Shown here: in pieces, positions 17,215-26,260 of the stretch
How the letters are laid out: every line of letters starts with the position of its first letter
Position numbering within the stretch: the first letter of the stretch is position 1
Assembly: GCF_003234795.2 (NCBI RefSeq)
Contig: NZ_CP126268.1
Location: 1,488,001 to 1,552,000 of the forward strand
Source: Curtobacterium sp. MCLR17_032
GTDB taxonomy: Bacteria; Actinomycetota; Actinomycetes; Actinomycetales; Microbacteriaceae
Length of the DNA stretch: 64,000 nt
Reading direction: 5' to 3'
The notes under the pieces: model-generated
Database searches by the model: none
Told to the model about the DNA's origin: nothing
Seen by the model: only the letters and a program-made list of their open reading frames with translations
Translations under genes and position numbers: made by a program

Positions 17215-18693
17215 ATGACCGACACCGAGAAGCACGCCTCCGCAGCCGGGCCCCAGGCACCCGCGACCGACCCCGCTCTGCTGGACGCGCTGCGCGAGCA
17301 CGTGCAGGGCGCGCTGCCCGCCACGATCGCCGACCTCTCCGCGCTCGTGCGCATCCCGTCGGTGTCCTGGTCGGCCTTCGACCCGGCGCACGTGCGTCGG
17401 AACGCGGAGGCCGTGGCCGAGCTGGTGCGCTCCACCGAGGTCTTCGACGAGGTCCGGATCCTGCGGTCCGCGGTCGAGGGCGACACGCCCGCCGACGCCG
17501 ACACGGTCGCGCCGGGGGAGGAGACCGTCGAGCTCGGGCAGCCAGCCGTCCTGGCGGTCCGTCCGGCGCGGAACGGCAAGCCGACCGTGATGCTCTACGC
17601 GCACCACGACGTGCAGCCCCAGGGCGACGACGCCCTGTGGGAGACGCCGCCGTTCGAGCCGACCCTCCGCGGCGACCGCCTGTACGGGCGCGGTGCCTCG
17701 GACGACAAGGCCGGCGTGATGACGCACGTCGCCGCGCTCCGGGCCGTGCACGCGCAGTTCGGCGACGACCTGGGCGTCGGCATCGTCCTGTTCATCGAGG
17801 GCGAGGAGGAGTTCGGCTCCCGCTCGTTCCGCACCTTCCTGCGCGAGCAGCGGGAGCACCTGGCCGCCGACGTCATCGTCGTCGCGGACAGCGACAACTG
17901 GTCGACCGAGGTCCCGGCGATCACCGTCTCCCTCCGTGGCAACACCACGTTCAAGCTCACGGTGACGACGCTCGAGCACGCCAGCCACAGCGGCATGTAC
18001 GGCGGTGCGGCTCCGGACGCGATGATGCCGATGGTCCGCCTCCTGGCCTCGCTGCACGACGACGACGGCGCGGTCGCAGTGGCCGGGCTGACGGCACACG
18101 ACGCCCCGGTGCCCGAACGGTCCGAGGCGGACTTCGCGACCGAGGCGGCCCTGGTCGCGGGTGCCCGCCCGGTCGGCAACGGTCCGGTCCTGTCGCGGAT
18201 GTGGTTCCAGCCGTCGATCACGGTCACGGGCCTCGACGTCCCGAGCGTCGCGAACGCCTCGAACACCCTGATCCCGACGGTCGCCGCGCGGGTGTCGGTC
18301 CGGGTCGCCCCGGGTCAGGCCGCGACGGACGCCTTCGCCGCGGTGGAGGCCCACCTGCGTCAGCACGTCCCCTTCGGTGCCCGCATGGAGATCACCGAGG
18401 TCGACGCGGGCGACGGCTTCCTGGTCGACGCCACCGGCTGGGCCGTCCAGGAGGCCCGCACGGCGATGTCCGAGGGCTGGGGTGCCGACCCCGTGGAGCA
18501 GGGCATCGGCGGCTCGATCCCGTTCGTGTCGGACCTGGCCGCCGAGTTCCCCGAGGCGCAGATCCTGGTCACCGGCGTCGAGGACCCCGACACGCGGGCG
18601 CACAGCCCGAACGAGTCCCAGCACCTGGGCGTGCTGCACCGCGCGATCGTCTCGGAGGCGATCCTCCTGGCGCGTCTGCAGGGCCGGGCGTGA
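17215..18693 (+). CDS. M20 family dipeptidase/metallopeptidase
   Basis: A 492-aa cytoplasmic metallopeptidase of the M20 (carnosinase/DapE-like) group. Metal and catalytic residues are visible: AHHDVQP with H130 and D132, the bridging Asp in GRGASDDKAG (about 163-164), and the general-base EE in FIEGEEEFGS (about 195-202). A dimerisation lid follows (ASHSGMYGGAAPDAM). Members cleave dipeptides or acylated amino acids; the natural substrate is not evident. An acidic insert (about 88-108) is longer than in many homologues. The start is supported by the TAGATT box 7 nt upstream. Confidence 0.93.
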   Translation: MTDTEKHASAAGPQAPATDPALLDALREHVQGALPATIADLSALVRIPSVSWSAFDPAHVRRNAEAVAELVRSTEVFDEVRILRSAVEGDTPADADTVAPGEETVELGQPAVLAVRPARNGKPTVMLYAHHDVQPQGDDALWETPPFEPTLRGDRLYGRGASDDKAGVMTHVAALRAVHAQFGDDLGVGIVLFIEGEEEFGSRSFRTFLREQREHLAADVIVVADSDNWSTEVPAITVSLRGNTTFKLTVTTLEHASHSGMYGGAAPDAMMPMVRLLASLHDDDGAVAVAGLTAHDAPVPERSEADFATEAALVAGARPVGNGPVLSRMWFQPSITVTGLDVPSVANASNTLIPTVAARVSVRVAPGQAATDAFAAVEAHLRQHVPFGARMEITEVDAGDGFLVDATGWAVQEARTAMSEGWGADPVEQGIGGSIPFVSDLAAEFPEAQILVTGVEDPDTRAHSPNESQHLGVLHRAIVSEAILLARLQGRA

Positions 18694-18760
18694 CGGTCGT
18701 CCTCCGGGGCCCGTCCTCCACAGGTCCTGGATCCGGACCCCGTCGGTCGGTGCGCGTGCT

Positions 18761-18766
18761 TAGAAT
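18761..18766 (+). promoter_or_regulatory. putative -10 box (TAGAAT) for the Fe-S carrier gene
   Basis: TAGAAT, close to the TATAAT consensus, lies 45 bp before the ATG at 18812. It gives a normal leader that contains a GGGAG ribosome site. Confidence 0.5.
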
Positions 18767-18811
18767 CGACGCGACGGCCGGTGAACGACACCGCCAGCAA
18801 GGGAGACGTCG

Positions 18812-19180
18812 ATGAGCGACACCATCACGACCGAAGCAGCGACCGATGCCGAGTCGCACGGTGTGCTGCTGAGCGACGCGGCCTCGGCGAAGGTCGCCAG
18901 CCTGCTCAAGCAGGAAGGGCGCGACGACCTGCGCCTCCGCCTCGCCGTCCAGCCCGGCGGGTGCTCGGGCCTCATCTACCAGCTCTACTTCGACGAGCGC
19001 CTGCTCGACGGTGACGCCACGGCCGAGTTCGACGGGGTCGAGGTCGTCGTCGACAAGATGAGCGTGCCGTACCTCGACGGCGCCACGATCGACTTCGAGG
19101 ACACGATCCAGAAGCAGGGCTTCACCATCGACAACCCCAACGCGCAGGGCTCCTGCGCGTGTGGCGACAGCTTCCACTGA
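18812..19180 (+). CDS. erpA: A-type iron-sulfur cluster insertion protein (HesB/IscA/ErpA)
   Basis: A 122-aa A-type carrier that holds and delivers Fe-S clusters to apo-enzymes. The three conserved cysteines are present: C51 in GGCSG, and C115 and C117 in GSCACGDSF. The first ~20 residues are an Asp/Thr/Ala-rich extension typical of actinobacterial members. GGGAG lies 6 nt before the ATG. Placement ahead of the cytochrome oxidase genes is common in Actinobacteria and hints at supply of respiratory Fe-S enzymes. The symbol is by family resemblance; sufA- or iscA-type naming is equally possible. Confidence 0.92.
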   Translation: MSDTITTEAATDAESHGVLLSDAASAKVASLLKQEGRDDLRLRLAVQPGGCSGLIYQLYFDERLLDGDATAEFDGVEVVVDKMSVPYLDGATIDFEDTIQKQGFTIDNPNAQGSCACGDSFH

Positions 19181-19232
19181 GCGCCCGACCAACCGCTCGC
19201 CGGTCCTCCGCACACGCGGGGGAGGGGCGACA

Positions 19233-19273
19233 CGCGAACGGGGAGTGACCGACATGGTCACTCCCCGTTCGCG
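19233..19273 (+). terminator. strong terminator after the Fe-S carrier gene
   Basis: A perfect 18-bp stem, CGCGAACGGGGAGTGACC (19233-19250) with its complement at 19256-19273, and a 5-nt loop GACAT. TTCCTGCATAT follows. It separates the Fe-S carrier from the oxidase operon. Confidence 0.9.
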
Positions 19274-19409
19274 TTCCTGCATATCGGTCCCGGCGCAGAT
19301 CGTCGTGGACATCCTCGAGGAAGCGGATGACCAGGGGAAACCGCCGCTCGCAGTGCCGTTTCCGTCCACAACGCGTGTCGGTTGTGCGCTCGGTGTCGAT
19401 GGCTGCGAG

Positions 19410-19415
19410 TAGGCT
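19410..19415 (+). promoter_or_regulatory. candidate -10 box (TAGGCT) for the oxidase operon
   Basis: TAGGCT lies 135 bp upstream of the ctaC start and would give a long leader. A second TAGGAG overlaps it at the 3' side. No clear -35 is visible. Confidence 0.3.
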
Positions 19416-19550
19416 AGGAGTGTTCCAACCAAGCTGGGAGTCACCCACGCGTCAGCCCCACGGCTGACCTCGGTGCTCGTCGACGGGGTCACCGTCGGCG
19501 CCGGTCGCACGACGACCGGTTCCCGGGCCACGTCTTTCCGAGAGGTAACA

Positions 19551-20453
19551 GTGCGTTCGAATCGCCGTATACGTTGGGCGGCCGTGCCGGTGGCCGTCGG
19601 TCTGGTCATCGCACTGGCTGGCTGCACGCAGCAGCAGATGAACGGATGGCTCCCGGGCACGGAGCAGACGAAGGACGTCACCAACCACACGAGCCGCATC
19701 GTCGGTCTGTGGACGACGAGCTGGATCGTGCTGCTCGCCGTGGGTCTGATCGTCTGGGGCCTGATCATCTGGGCCGCGATCGTCTACCGCCGCCGGAAGG
19801 GCCAGACCGGCCTGCCCGTGCAGATGCGGTACAACATGCCGCTCGAGATCTTCTACACGATCGTGCCGCTGATCCTCGTCCTCGGCTTCTTCGCCTTCAC
19901 CGCGAAGGACCAGGAAGCGATCGAGAAGCCGTTCGCACAGCCCGATGCCACCGTGCACGTCTACGGCAAGCGCTGGGGCTGGGACTTCAACTACATCGAC
20001 AAGAGCAACCCGAAGGAAAGCGTCTACTACCAGGGCATCCAGGCCCAGGAAGAAGAGAACGGTGGCGGCGCCATCGACGAGTCGCTCCTCCCGACGCTGT
20101 ACCTGCCGGTGGGCAAGAAGGTCGAGATCGAGCTCAGCTCTCGCGACGTCAACCACTCCTTCTGGGTCATCGACTTCCTCTACAAGAAGGACATGCTCCC
20201 GGGCCGGACGAACTACGAGTACTTCATCCCGGAGAAGGAAGGCACCTACCAGGGCAAGTGCGCCGAGCTCTGCGGTGAGTACCACTCCCTCATGCTCTTC
20301 CAGGTGAAGGTCGTGTCGCAGGCGAAGTACGACGACTACCTCGCGTCCCTCAAGGACCAGGGCAAGGTCGGTCTGCTCGGCAACGAGTACGACACCAACA
20401 CGAACCAGCCGAACAACGAGACGCCTGCCGAGGCGTCCAGCGAGAAGAAGTAA
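19551..20453 (+). CDS. ctaC: cytochrome c oxidase subunit II (lipoprotein)
   Basis: CtaC, 300 aa, brings electrons from cytochrome c to the aa3 oxidase through the CuA centre on the outer face. The N-terminus is a lipoprotein signal (basic MRSNRRIR, then LIALAGC with Cys25). Two transmembrane helices follow at about 56-80 and 98-118. The cupredoxin domain carries the CuA ligands in KCAELCGEYHSLM (C237, C241, H245, M248). The start is GTG at 19551 with AGAGG 6 nt upstream; longer frames lack a ribosome site and would spoil the signal peptide. ctaD follows 12 bp downstream. Confidence 0.96.
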   Translation: MRSNRRIRWAAVPVAVGLVIALAGCTQQQMNGWLPGTEQTKDVTNHTSRIVGLWTTSWIVLLAVGLIVWGLIIWAAIVYRRRKGQTGLPVQMRYNMPLEIFYTIVPLILVLGFFAFTAKDQEAIEKPFAQPDATVHVYGKRWGWDFNYIDKSNPKESVYYQGIQAQEEENGGGAIDESLLPTLYLPVGKKVEIELSSRDVNHSFWVIDFLYKKDMLPGRTNYEYFIPEKEGTYQGKCAELCGEYHSLMLFQVKVVSQAKYDDYLASLKDQGKVGLLGNEYDTNTNQPNNETPAEASSEKK

Positions 20454-20465
20454 GGGCGCGTCTCA

Positions 20466-22205
20466 ATGACAACGTCATTCGTCGGCCAGGCGACAACCAG
20501 GCCTTCGACGCCGGACTTCCAGGCATCGAGGGTCGGTCGCAAGGGCAACATCATCGTCCGGTGGGCGACCTCCACCGACCACAAGACGATCGGGTACATG
20601 TACCTGATCACCTCGTTCCTCTACTTCCTGCTCGCCGGCATCATGGCGCTCGTCATCCGTGCGCAGCTGTTCGAGCCGGGGCTGCAGGTCGTCGCGACCA
20701 AGGAGCAGTACAACCAGCTCTTCACGATGCACGGCACGATCATGCTGCTGATGTTCGCGACGCCGCTGTTCTCCGGCTTCGCGAACGCGATCATGCCGCT
20801 GCAGATCGGTGCACCGGACGTGGCCTTCCCGCGTCTGAACGGCCTGGCCTTCTGGATGTACTTCTTCGGCAGCGCGATCGCCGTCGGTGGCTTCCTCACC
20901 CCGCAGGGTGCGGCCTCGTTCGGGTGGTTCGCCTACGCGCCACTGAGCGACACGACGTTCACACCAGGGCTCGGCGGCACGTTGTGGGTCTTCGGGCTCG
21001 GCATGACCGGCTTCTCGACCATCCTCGGTGCGGTCAACTTCATCACCACGATCATCACGATGCGTGCCCCGGGCATGACGATGTTCCGCATGTCGATCTT
21101 CACGTGGAACGTGCTCGTCACGAGCCTCCTCGTGCTGATGGCCTTCCCGGTCCTCGCTGCCGCACTGTTCGGCCTCGGTCTCGACCGCGTGTTCGACGCG
21201 CAGATCTTCAACCCGGCCAACGGCGGTGCCCTGCTCTGGCAGCACCTGTTCTGGTTCTTCGGGCACCCCGAGGTCTACATCATCGCCCTGCCGTTCTTCG
21301 GCATCGTGTCCGAGGTCTTCCCGGTGTTCAGCCGCAAGCCGATCTTCGGGTACAAGACCCTCGTCTACGCGACCATCACCATCGCGGCCCTCTCGGTCAC
21401 GGTGTGGGCGCACCACATGTACGTCACCGGTGGCGTCCTGCTGCCTTGGTTCTCGCTGATGACGATGCTCATCGCGGTCCCGACCGGCGTGAAGATCTTC
21501 AACTGGGTCGGCACCATGTGGCGCGGTTCGGTCACCTTCGAGACCCCGATCCTCTGGGCCATCGGGTTCCTCGTGACCTTCACCTTCGGTGGTCTCACCG
21601 GCGTGATCCTGGCGTCGCCGCCGCTCGACTTCCACGTGTCCGACACGTACTTCGTCGTCGCGCACTTCCACTACGTGGTCTTCGGCACCGTCGTGTTCGC
21701 GATGTTCTCCGGCTTCTACTTCTGGTGGCCGAAGTTCACCGGCAAGATGCTCAACGAGCGCCTCGGCAAGATCCACTTCTGGCTGCTGTTCGTCGGCTTC
21801 CACACCACGTTCCTGATCCAGCACTGGCTGGGCGTCGTGGGCATGCCCCGTCGGTACGCGACCTACCTGCCGAACGACGGCTTCACCTGGATGAACCAGG
21901 TGTCGACGATCGGCTCGATGATCCTCGGCATCTCGTTCCTGCCGTTCATCTTCAACGTCTACGTCACCGCGCGGAACGCCCCGAAGGTGGCCGTCAACGA
22001 CCCGTGGGGCTACGGCCGCTCGCTCGAGTGGGCGACCTCCTGCCCGCCGCCGCGGCACAACTTCACCTCGATCCCGCGGATCCGTTCCGAGTCCCCGGCG
22101 TTCGACCTGAACCACCCCGAGGCCGGCGTGCCGGTCGGTGTGGGTCCGGCGAAGGACGCACCTGACGCTCCGACCTACGACGCCGCGAAGGGCCAGGTGA
22201 AGTAG
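20466..22205 (+). CDS. ctaD: cytochrome c oxidase subunit I
   Basis: CtaD, 579 aa, is the catalytic subunit of the proton-pumping aa3 oxidase, with heme a, heme a3 and CuB in twelve membrane helices. Ligand motifs are [14 protein letters not shown] (heme a), [14 protein letters not shown] (CuB His and the cross-linked Tyr), [10 protein letters not shown] (CuB His pair) and [11 protein letters not shown] (heme a3 and heme a His). The N-terminal 30 and C-terminal 50 residues are cytoplasmic tails. It is co-transcribed with ctaC and ctaF. Subunit III and the bc1 genes are not in this window. Confidence 0.98.
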   Translation: MTTSFVGQATTRPSTPDFQASRVGRKGNIIVRWATSTDHKTIGYMYLITSFLYFLLAGIMALVIRAQLFEPGLQVVATKEQYNQLFTMHGTIMLLMFATPLFSGFANAIMPLQIGAPDVAFPRLNGLAFWMYFFGSAIAVGGFLTPQGAASFGWFAYAPLSDTTFTPGLGGTLWVFGLGMTGFSTILGAVNFITTIITMRAPGMTMFRMSIFTWNVLVTSLLVLMAFPVLAAALFGLGLDRVFDAQIFNPANGGALLWQHLFWFFGHPEVYIIALPFFGIVSEVFPVFSRKPIFGYKTLVYATITIAALSVTVWAHHMYVTGGVLLPWFSLMTMLIAVPTGVKIFNWVGTMWRGSVTFETPILWAIGFLVTFTFGGLTGVILASPPLDFHVSDTYFVVAHFHYVVFGTVVFAMFSGFYFWWPKFTGKMLNERLGKIHFWLLFVGFHTTFLIQHWLGVVGMPRRYATYLPNDGFTWMNQVSTIGSMILGISFLPFIFNVYVTARNAPKVAVNDPWGYGRSLEWATSCPPPRHNFTSIPRIRSESPAFDLNHPEAGVPVGVGPAKDAPDAPTYDAAKGQVK

Positions 22206-22210
22206 CAGCC

Positions 22211-22627
22211 ATGCGCGCCAACACCAATCTGTTCTGGATCCTGTTCGTCTTCTTCGTGCTCGCGGACGCCGCGTACACGATCTGGTCGATGATCTACTAC
22301 GGCTCCGTCGAGTGGGTCGGCACCCTGTCGATCGGCCTGACCGGCATCATGTCCGCCTTCATCGCCTTCTACCTGGGCCGCGTCATGTCGGCGCAAGGCG
22401 GGGTGCTGCCCGAGGACCGTCAGGACGCCAACATCGAGGACGGCGACGCCGAGCTCGGGCACTTCAGCCCGTGGTCGTGGTGGCCGCTGTTCCTCGCCGC
22501 GGCGATCGCGCTCGTGTTCCTCGGGGTCGCAGCTGGTCTCTGGATCGTGCCGATCGGCCTCGTGCTCGTCGCGATCACGCTCGTGGGCTGGGTCTACGAG
22601 TACTACCGCGGCAACTTCGGGCACTGA
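22211..22627 (+). CDS. ctaF: cytochrome c oxidase subunit IV, actinobacterial type
   Basis: A 138-aa protein with four hydrophobic helices (about 5-27, 36-58, 90-108 and 110-130) separated by the acidic loop PEDRQDANIEDGDAELGHF. Length, topology and position right after ctaD match the actinobacterial subunit IV, a small structural subunit of the aa3 oxidase. It begins 5 bp after the ctaD stop. No Shine-Dalgarno sequence stands out, suggesting translation by reinitiation. Confidence 0.92.
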   Translation: MRANTNLFWILFVFFVLADAAYTIWSMIYYGSVEWVGTLSIGLTGIMSAFIAFYLGRVMSAQGGVLPEDRQDANIEDGDAELGHFSPWSWWPLFLAAAIALVFLGVAAGLWIVPIGLVLVAITLVGWVYEYYRGNFGH

Positions 22628-22643
22628 CCCACGCCACACACGC

Positions 22644-22674
22644 TTCGGGCGGCACCATCTCGGTGCCGCCCGAA
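22644..22674 (+). terminator. terminator after ctaF
   Basis: A perfect 13-bp stem, TTCGGGCGGCACC (22644-22656) with GGTGCCGCCCGAA (22662-22674), and an ATCTC loop, 16 bp after the ctaF stop. Confidence 0.88.
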
Positions 22675-22737
22675 CTGCGTCCGGGGCAGGCGGATCGCCG
22701 CCACCGGACGCGTGCATCGAACAACATCTGGAACGGT

Positions 22738-22807
22738 CCGGGAATCTCCCGGGCACGATGGACCTTGGCTCCTGAGGACCGCATGACCGCGGCCGCAGGT
22801 CCTGCGG
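22738..22807. promoter_or_regulatory. two palindromes upstream of the G6PDH-like gene
   Basis: CCGGGA-ATC-TCCCGG (22738-22752) and CCGCAGG-T-CCTGCGG (22793-22807) are perfect dyads between the ctaF terminator and the gene at 22838. They could be operator sites or mRNA hairpins. In DNA this GC-rich such palindromes also occur by chance. Confidence 0.3.
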
Positions 22808-22837
22808 ACCGTCCACAAGCGAAAGGAGTCACCTCCG

Positions 22838-24211
22838 GTGACTGACAAGCGCACGCTCATCATCTTCGGCGCGACCGGCGACCTCGCCTCACGCCTCCTC
22901 CTGCCGGGTCTCGGGACCTTCCTGCAGAGCGGCCGCTCCGTCCCGGTCCAGCTCATCGGCACGGGCCGTAGCGCCCGCAGCGAGGAGCAGTGGAAGGACG
23001 TCGTCACGAAGTCGTTCGCGTCGCAGGACGTCGCGGGCGCGGAGGTCGACGCGACCATCGAGTCGACGAAGTTCATCCAGGGCGACCCGACCGACCCCGA
23101 GCACCTGAAGGCCCTGCTCGACGCCGCCGAGGCCGAGCCGATCCTCTACTTCGCGCTGCCGCCGCAGATCGCGTCCGACATCTGCGAGGCGCTCCAGCAC
23201 GTCGAGCTGCCCGAGGGCACCACCCTGGCGTTCGAGAAGCCGTTCGGCACCGACGTCGCCAGCGCCGAGGCACTCAACAAGACGGTCCTCGAGCTCGTCC
23301 CGGAAGAGCGCGTGCACCGCACCGACCACTTCCTCGGCCGCACCACGGTCCTCAACATCATCGGTCTGCGCTTCGCGAACCGCATGTTCGAGCCGATCTG
23401 GAACGCCGACAACATCGAGAAGGTCGACGTCTTCTACGACGAGACCCTGGGCCTCGAGAACCGCGCGCAGTACTACGACGAGGCCGGCGCCCTGGTCGAC
23501 ATGATCCAGTCGCACCTGCTCCAGATCCTGGCGCTCGTGACGATGGACGCCCCGGCAGCGATCGACTCGGTCGAGTTCCGTTCGTCGCTGGCGCGCGTGC
23601 TCCGCTCGACGCGCCTCAAGGGCGACGACGCGACCATCGCCTCCCGCCGCGCGGTCTACACCGCCGGCACGATCGACGGCAAGGACCTGCCGTCGTACCA
23701 GCAGGAGGACGGGGTGGACCCGTCGCGCGAGACCGAGACCCTGGCCGAGATCGAGGTCGAGGTCGACACCGCCCGTTGGGCCGGCGTCCCCTTCACCCTC
23801 CGCTCCGGCAAGGCGCTCGGCGCCAGCCGCAAGGAGGTCCTCATCACCTTCAAGCCCGTGACGCGCCTGCCCTCCGGCCTGTCCGGTCGGCCGAAGGCGG
23901 ACACGCTGCGCATCGTCCTCAACCCGGACGAGATCGAGCTGTCGGTCTCGGCCAACGGCGGCGGCAACCCGTTCGAGATGGGCCAGGTCACCCTGTCGTC
24001 CTCGTTCGACGACGGCGAGCTCACCCCCTACGGCGAGGTCCTCAACGGCATCTTCCACGACGACCCGCTGCTCTCCATCCGCGGCGACGTCGCTGAGCGC
24101 TGCTGGGAGATCGTCGAGCCGGTCGTGAACGCCTGGAAGTCCGGTGCGGTCCCGCTCGAGGAGTACCGCGCGGGTTCGCGCGGCCCGGCCGAGTGGGTCA
24201 GCTCGTCCTGA
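22838..24211 (+). CDS. zwf: glucose-6-phosphate dehydrogenase family protein
   Basis: A 457-aa G6PDH-family oxidoreductase, close to the usual 460-510 aa. The NAD(P) site is IIFGATGDLA (8-17). EKPFG is at 133-137, and the catalytic-base region is DMIQSHLLQ with H226. The substrate-binding box normally reading DHYLGK is DHFLGRT here (163-169), so the conserved Lys that contacts the sugar phosphate is Arg. The enzyme may be a variant G6PDH or act on a related sugar. The GTG start has AAAGGAG about 9 nt upstream. It stands alone, without opcA, pgl or gnd neighbours, which differs from the usual actinobacterial zwf locus. Confidence 0.85.
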   Translation: MTDKRTLIIFGATGDLASRLLLPGLGTFLQSGRSVPVQLIGTGRSARSEEQWKDVVTKSFASQDVAGAEVDATIESTKFIQGDPTDPEHLKALLDAAEAEPILYFALPPQIASDICEALQHVELPEGTTLAFEKPFGTDVASAEALNKTVLELVPEERVHRTDHFLGRTTVLNIIGLRFANRMFEPIWNADNIEKVDVFYDETLGLENRAQYYDEAGALVDMIQSHLLQILALVTMDAPAAIDSVEFRSSLARVLRSTRLKGDDATIASRRAVYTAGTIDGKDLPSYQQEDGVDPSRETETLAEIEVEVDTARWAGVPFTLRSGKALGASRKEVLITFKPVTRLPSGLSGRPKADTLRIVLNPDEIELSVSANGGGNPFEMGQVTLSSSFDDGELTPYGEVLNGIFHDDPLLSIRGDVAERCWEIVEPVVNAWKSGAVPLEEYRAGSRGPAEWVSSS

Positions 24212-24229
24212 CCGACGCGACCACCGCAT

Positions 24230-24269
24230 GACGGGAGGCCCGGTACCAGCTGGTACCGGGCCTCCCGTC
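24230..24269. terminator. bidirectional terminator, G6PDH gene / GH15 gene
   Basis: A perfect 18-bp stem, GACGGGAGGCCCGGTACC (24230-24247) with its complement at 24252-24269, and an AGCT tetraloop. It lies between two convergent genes and is symmetric enough to stop both. Confidence 0.9.
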
Positions 24270-24304
24270 CGTCGTGGCGCACCACGTGCGTGACCGCGCC
24301 GGCG

Positions 24305-26176
24305 TCAGGCCGGTCCGCCGGCCCGCTCGCCGGCACCGCTGACGCTCCAGGTGCCGCCGCCGTGTTGTGCCGCCCGGGTCCGGTGCCCGGCCGCTGCCCC
24401 CTTCGCCCGTGCGATCGCGTCGGCCGCGGTGACGAGCGTCAGGTGCGAGAGCGCCTGCGGGGTGTTGCCGATGTGGTGGCCGGTCGCGACGTCGATCTCC
24501 TCGGACAGCATCCCGACGTCGTTCGCGAACCCGACGAGGACGTCCATGAGCCGTTCCGCGTCCTCGACCCGCCCCGAGCCGGCGTACTGCTCGACCAGCC
24601 AGAACGAGCAGGCCAGGAACGGGTGTTCCGCGCCGCTGAGTCCGTCGAAGCCGGAGGACGTCCGGTACCGGAGCAGCAGCCCGTCGTCGCCGACCCGCAG
24701 GTCCTGCTCGATGGCGGCCACCGTCCCGAGCATCCGCGGGTCGTCCGGCTTGCAAAAGCCGATCTGGGGGAGCACGAGCAGGCTCGCGTCGACCTCGTCG
24801 GTGTCGTAGTGCTGGCGGTACGCGCCCCGCTCGGCGTTCCAGCCGTGCTCCTCGATCTCGGCCCGGACCTGGTCGCGCAGGGTGCGCCAACGCTCCACCG
24901 GCCCCTCCAGGCCGAACACCTCGCACGCGGCGACCCCGCGGTCGAAGGCGGCCCAGATCATCGCGCGCGAGTGGGTGAAGTGCCGTCGCGGTCCGCGCAT
25001 CTCCCAGATGCCGTTGTCGGGCTCCTGCCAGTGCGCCTCGACGTGGCTGAGGAGGGCGCGCTGCAGCGACCAGGAGGCGCCGCTCTCCTCGACACCGAGT
25101 TCGCGGGCGTCGTGCAGGGCCGCCAGGACCTCGCCGAAGACGTCGCCCTGGTACTGCGTGTACGCCCCGTTGCCGACGCGGACGGGCTTCGAGTCGGCGT
25201 ACCCGGACAGGTGGTCGAGCGTGCGTTCGGGCAACTCCCGCTCGCCGGCGATGCCGTACATGATCTGCACGTCGTCCGGGTCGCCGGCGATCGCCCGGAG
25301 CAGCCAGGCCCGCCAGTGCGACGCCTCGTCGCGGTACCCGTGGGCGATGAGGGACGCGAGCGCCATCGACGCGTCACGCAGCCACACGAAGCGGTAGTCC
25401 CAGTTGCGTTCGCCGCCGGGGTCCTCCGGGAGGCTCGTGGTCGCGGCCGCCACGACGCCGCCGGTCTCGGCGTGGGTCATCGCCCGCAGGTACATCAGGG
25501 AGCTGCGGACGGCGGGGGCGTACTTCCCCTCGGCGCGGGTGCGGGAGGTCCAGTCGTGCCACCAGTCGCGGGTGTGGTGCAGGGCTGCGTCGACGTCGAA
25601 CGGCTCCGGCGGTTCGCGGTGCGACGGGTACCAGGTGAGGGCGGTGTCGAGGACGTCGCCGTCGGCGATCGTCGTGGTGGCGGTGTGCCGGTGGTCGTCG
25701 GCGCGGAAGCGCGGGCCCCGCACGACGACGGCGTCGGGGCCGGCGGTCGCAACGAGGACCGGCTCGTCCGCGTTGCCGACCTGCCGGATCCAGGGCAGGA
25801 CGGAGCCGTACCCGAACCGGATGCGGAGCACCTGCCGCATCTCGACCGTGCCGGTGAGGCCGCGGACCCGTCGGACGATGGTCGCGCGGTGGGCGTCGAC
25901 GGGCATGAAGTCGGTGACCTCGACGACGCCGGTCGTGGTGGTCCACACGGTCGAGAGGACCAGGGAGTCGCCGTCGTGCCGGCGGACCGGGGTCGCGTCG
26001 GGGTCGGCGGGACGGAGCGACCACTGCCCGTCGTGTTCGTCGCCGAGCAGGGACGCGAACGTCGATGCGCTGTCGAACCGGGGGAGGCACGCCCAGTCGA
26101 CGTCACCGTCCCGGGTGACGAGTGCGGCGGTGTGACAGTCCCCGATGAGGGCGTGGTCCTCGATGCGCTGAGCCAT
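24305..26176 (-). CDS. glycoside hydrolase family 15 protein (trehalase/glucoamylase-like)
   Basis: A 623-aa GH15 enzyme. An N-terminal beta-rich domain (about 1-220, IEDHALIGDCHTAALVTRDGDVDWACLPRFDS) precedes the (alpha/alpha)6 barrel. NWDYRFVWLRDAS at 258-270 is the substrate-binding signature, and a catalytic Glu lies in GMLSEEID near 570, followed by GNTPQALSHL. There is no signal peptide, so action is cytoplasmic. Family members hydrolyse alpha-glucosides from the non-reducing end; actinobacterial proteins of this form have been shown to be trehalases, so trehalose is a likely but unproven substrate. The next gene on the same strand lies 84 bp upstream. Confidence 0.9.
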   Translation of the reverse strand: MAQRIEDHALIGDCHTAALVTRDGDVDWACLPRFDSASTFASLLGDEHDGQWSLRPADPDATPVRRHDGDSLVLSTVWTTTTGVVEVTDFMPVDAHRATIVRRVRGLTGTVEMRQVLRIRFGYGSVLPWIRQVGNADEPVLVATAGPDAVVVRGPRFRADDHRHTATTTIADGDVLDTALTWYPSHREPPEPFDVDAALHHTRDWWHDWTSRTRAEGKYAPAVRSSLMYLRAMTHAETGGVVAAATTSLPEDPGGERNWDYRFVWLRDASMALASLIAHGYRDEASHWRAWLLRAIAGDPDDVQIMYGIAGERELPERTLDHLSGYADSKPVRVGNGAYTQYQGDVFGEVLAALHDARELGVEESGASWSLQRALLSHVEAHWQEPDNGIWEMRGPRRHFTHSRAMIWAAFDRGVAACEVFGLEGPVERWRTLRDQVRAEIEEHGWNAERGAYRQHYDTDEVDASLLVLPQIGFCKPDDPRMLGTVAAIEQDLRVGDDGLLLRYRTSSGFDGLSGAEHPFLACSFWLVEQYAGSGRVEDAERLMDVLVGFANDVGMLSEEIDVATGHHIGNTPQALSHLTLVTAADAIARAKGAAAGHRTRAAQHGGGTWSVSGAGERAGGPA

Positions 26177-26260
26177 GCCCTGATCGAACCACCCGGAGGC
26201 TGCGGCGCACCTGCGCTGAAGGTGCGTTCAGATCGCTCCCGGCAGCACTTCGGGCGCCGC

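Larger units (their letters stand above)
19181..19550. other. 370-bp intergenic region, Fe-S carrier to ctaC
   Basis: This region contains the strong terminator at 19233-19273, then about 135 bp without features. A TAGGCT -10 candidate at 19410 and a roughly 130-nt ctaC leader follow. The leader contains the imperfect dyad CGTCAGCCCCACGGCTGACC, which may fold. I see no coding potential in it. Confidence 0.7.

Noticed and set aside
19416-19550. Riboswitch in the ctaC leader
   Set aside because: Only one imperfect dyad is visible and I could not match any known aptamer core.
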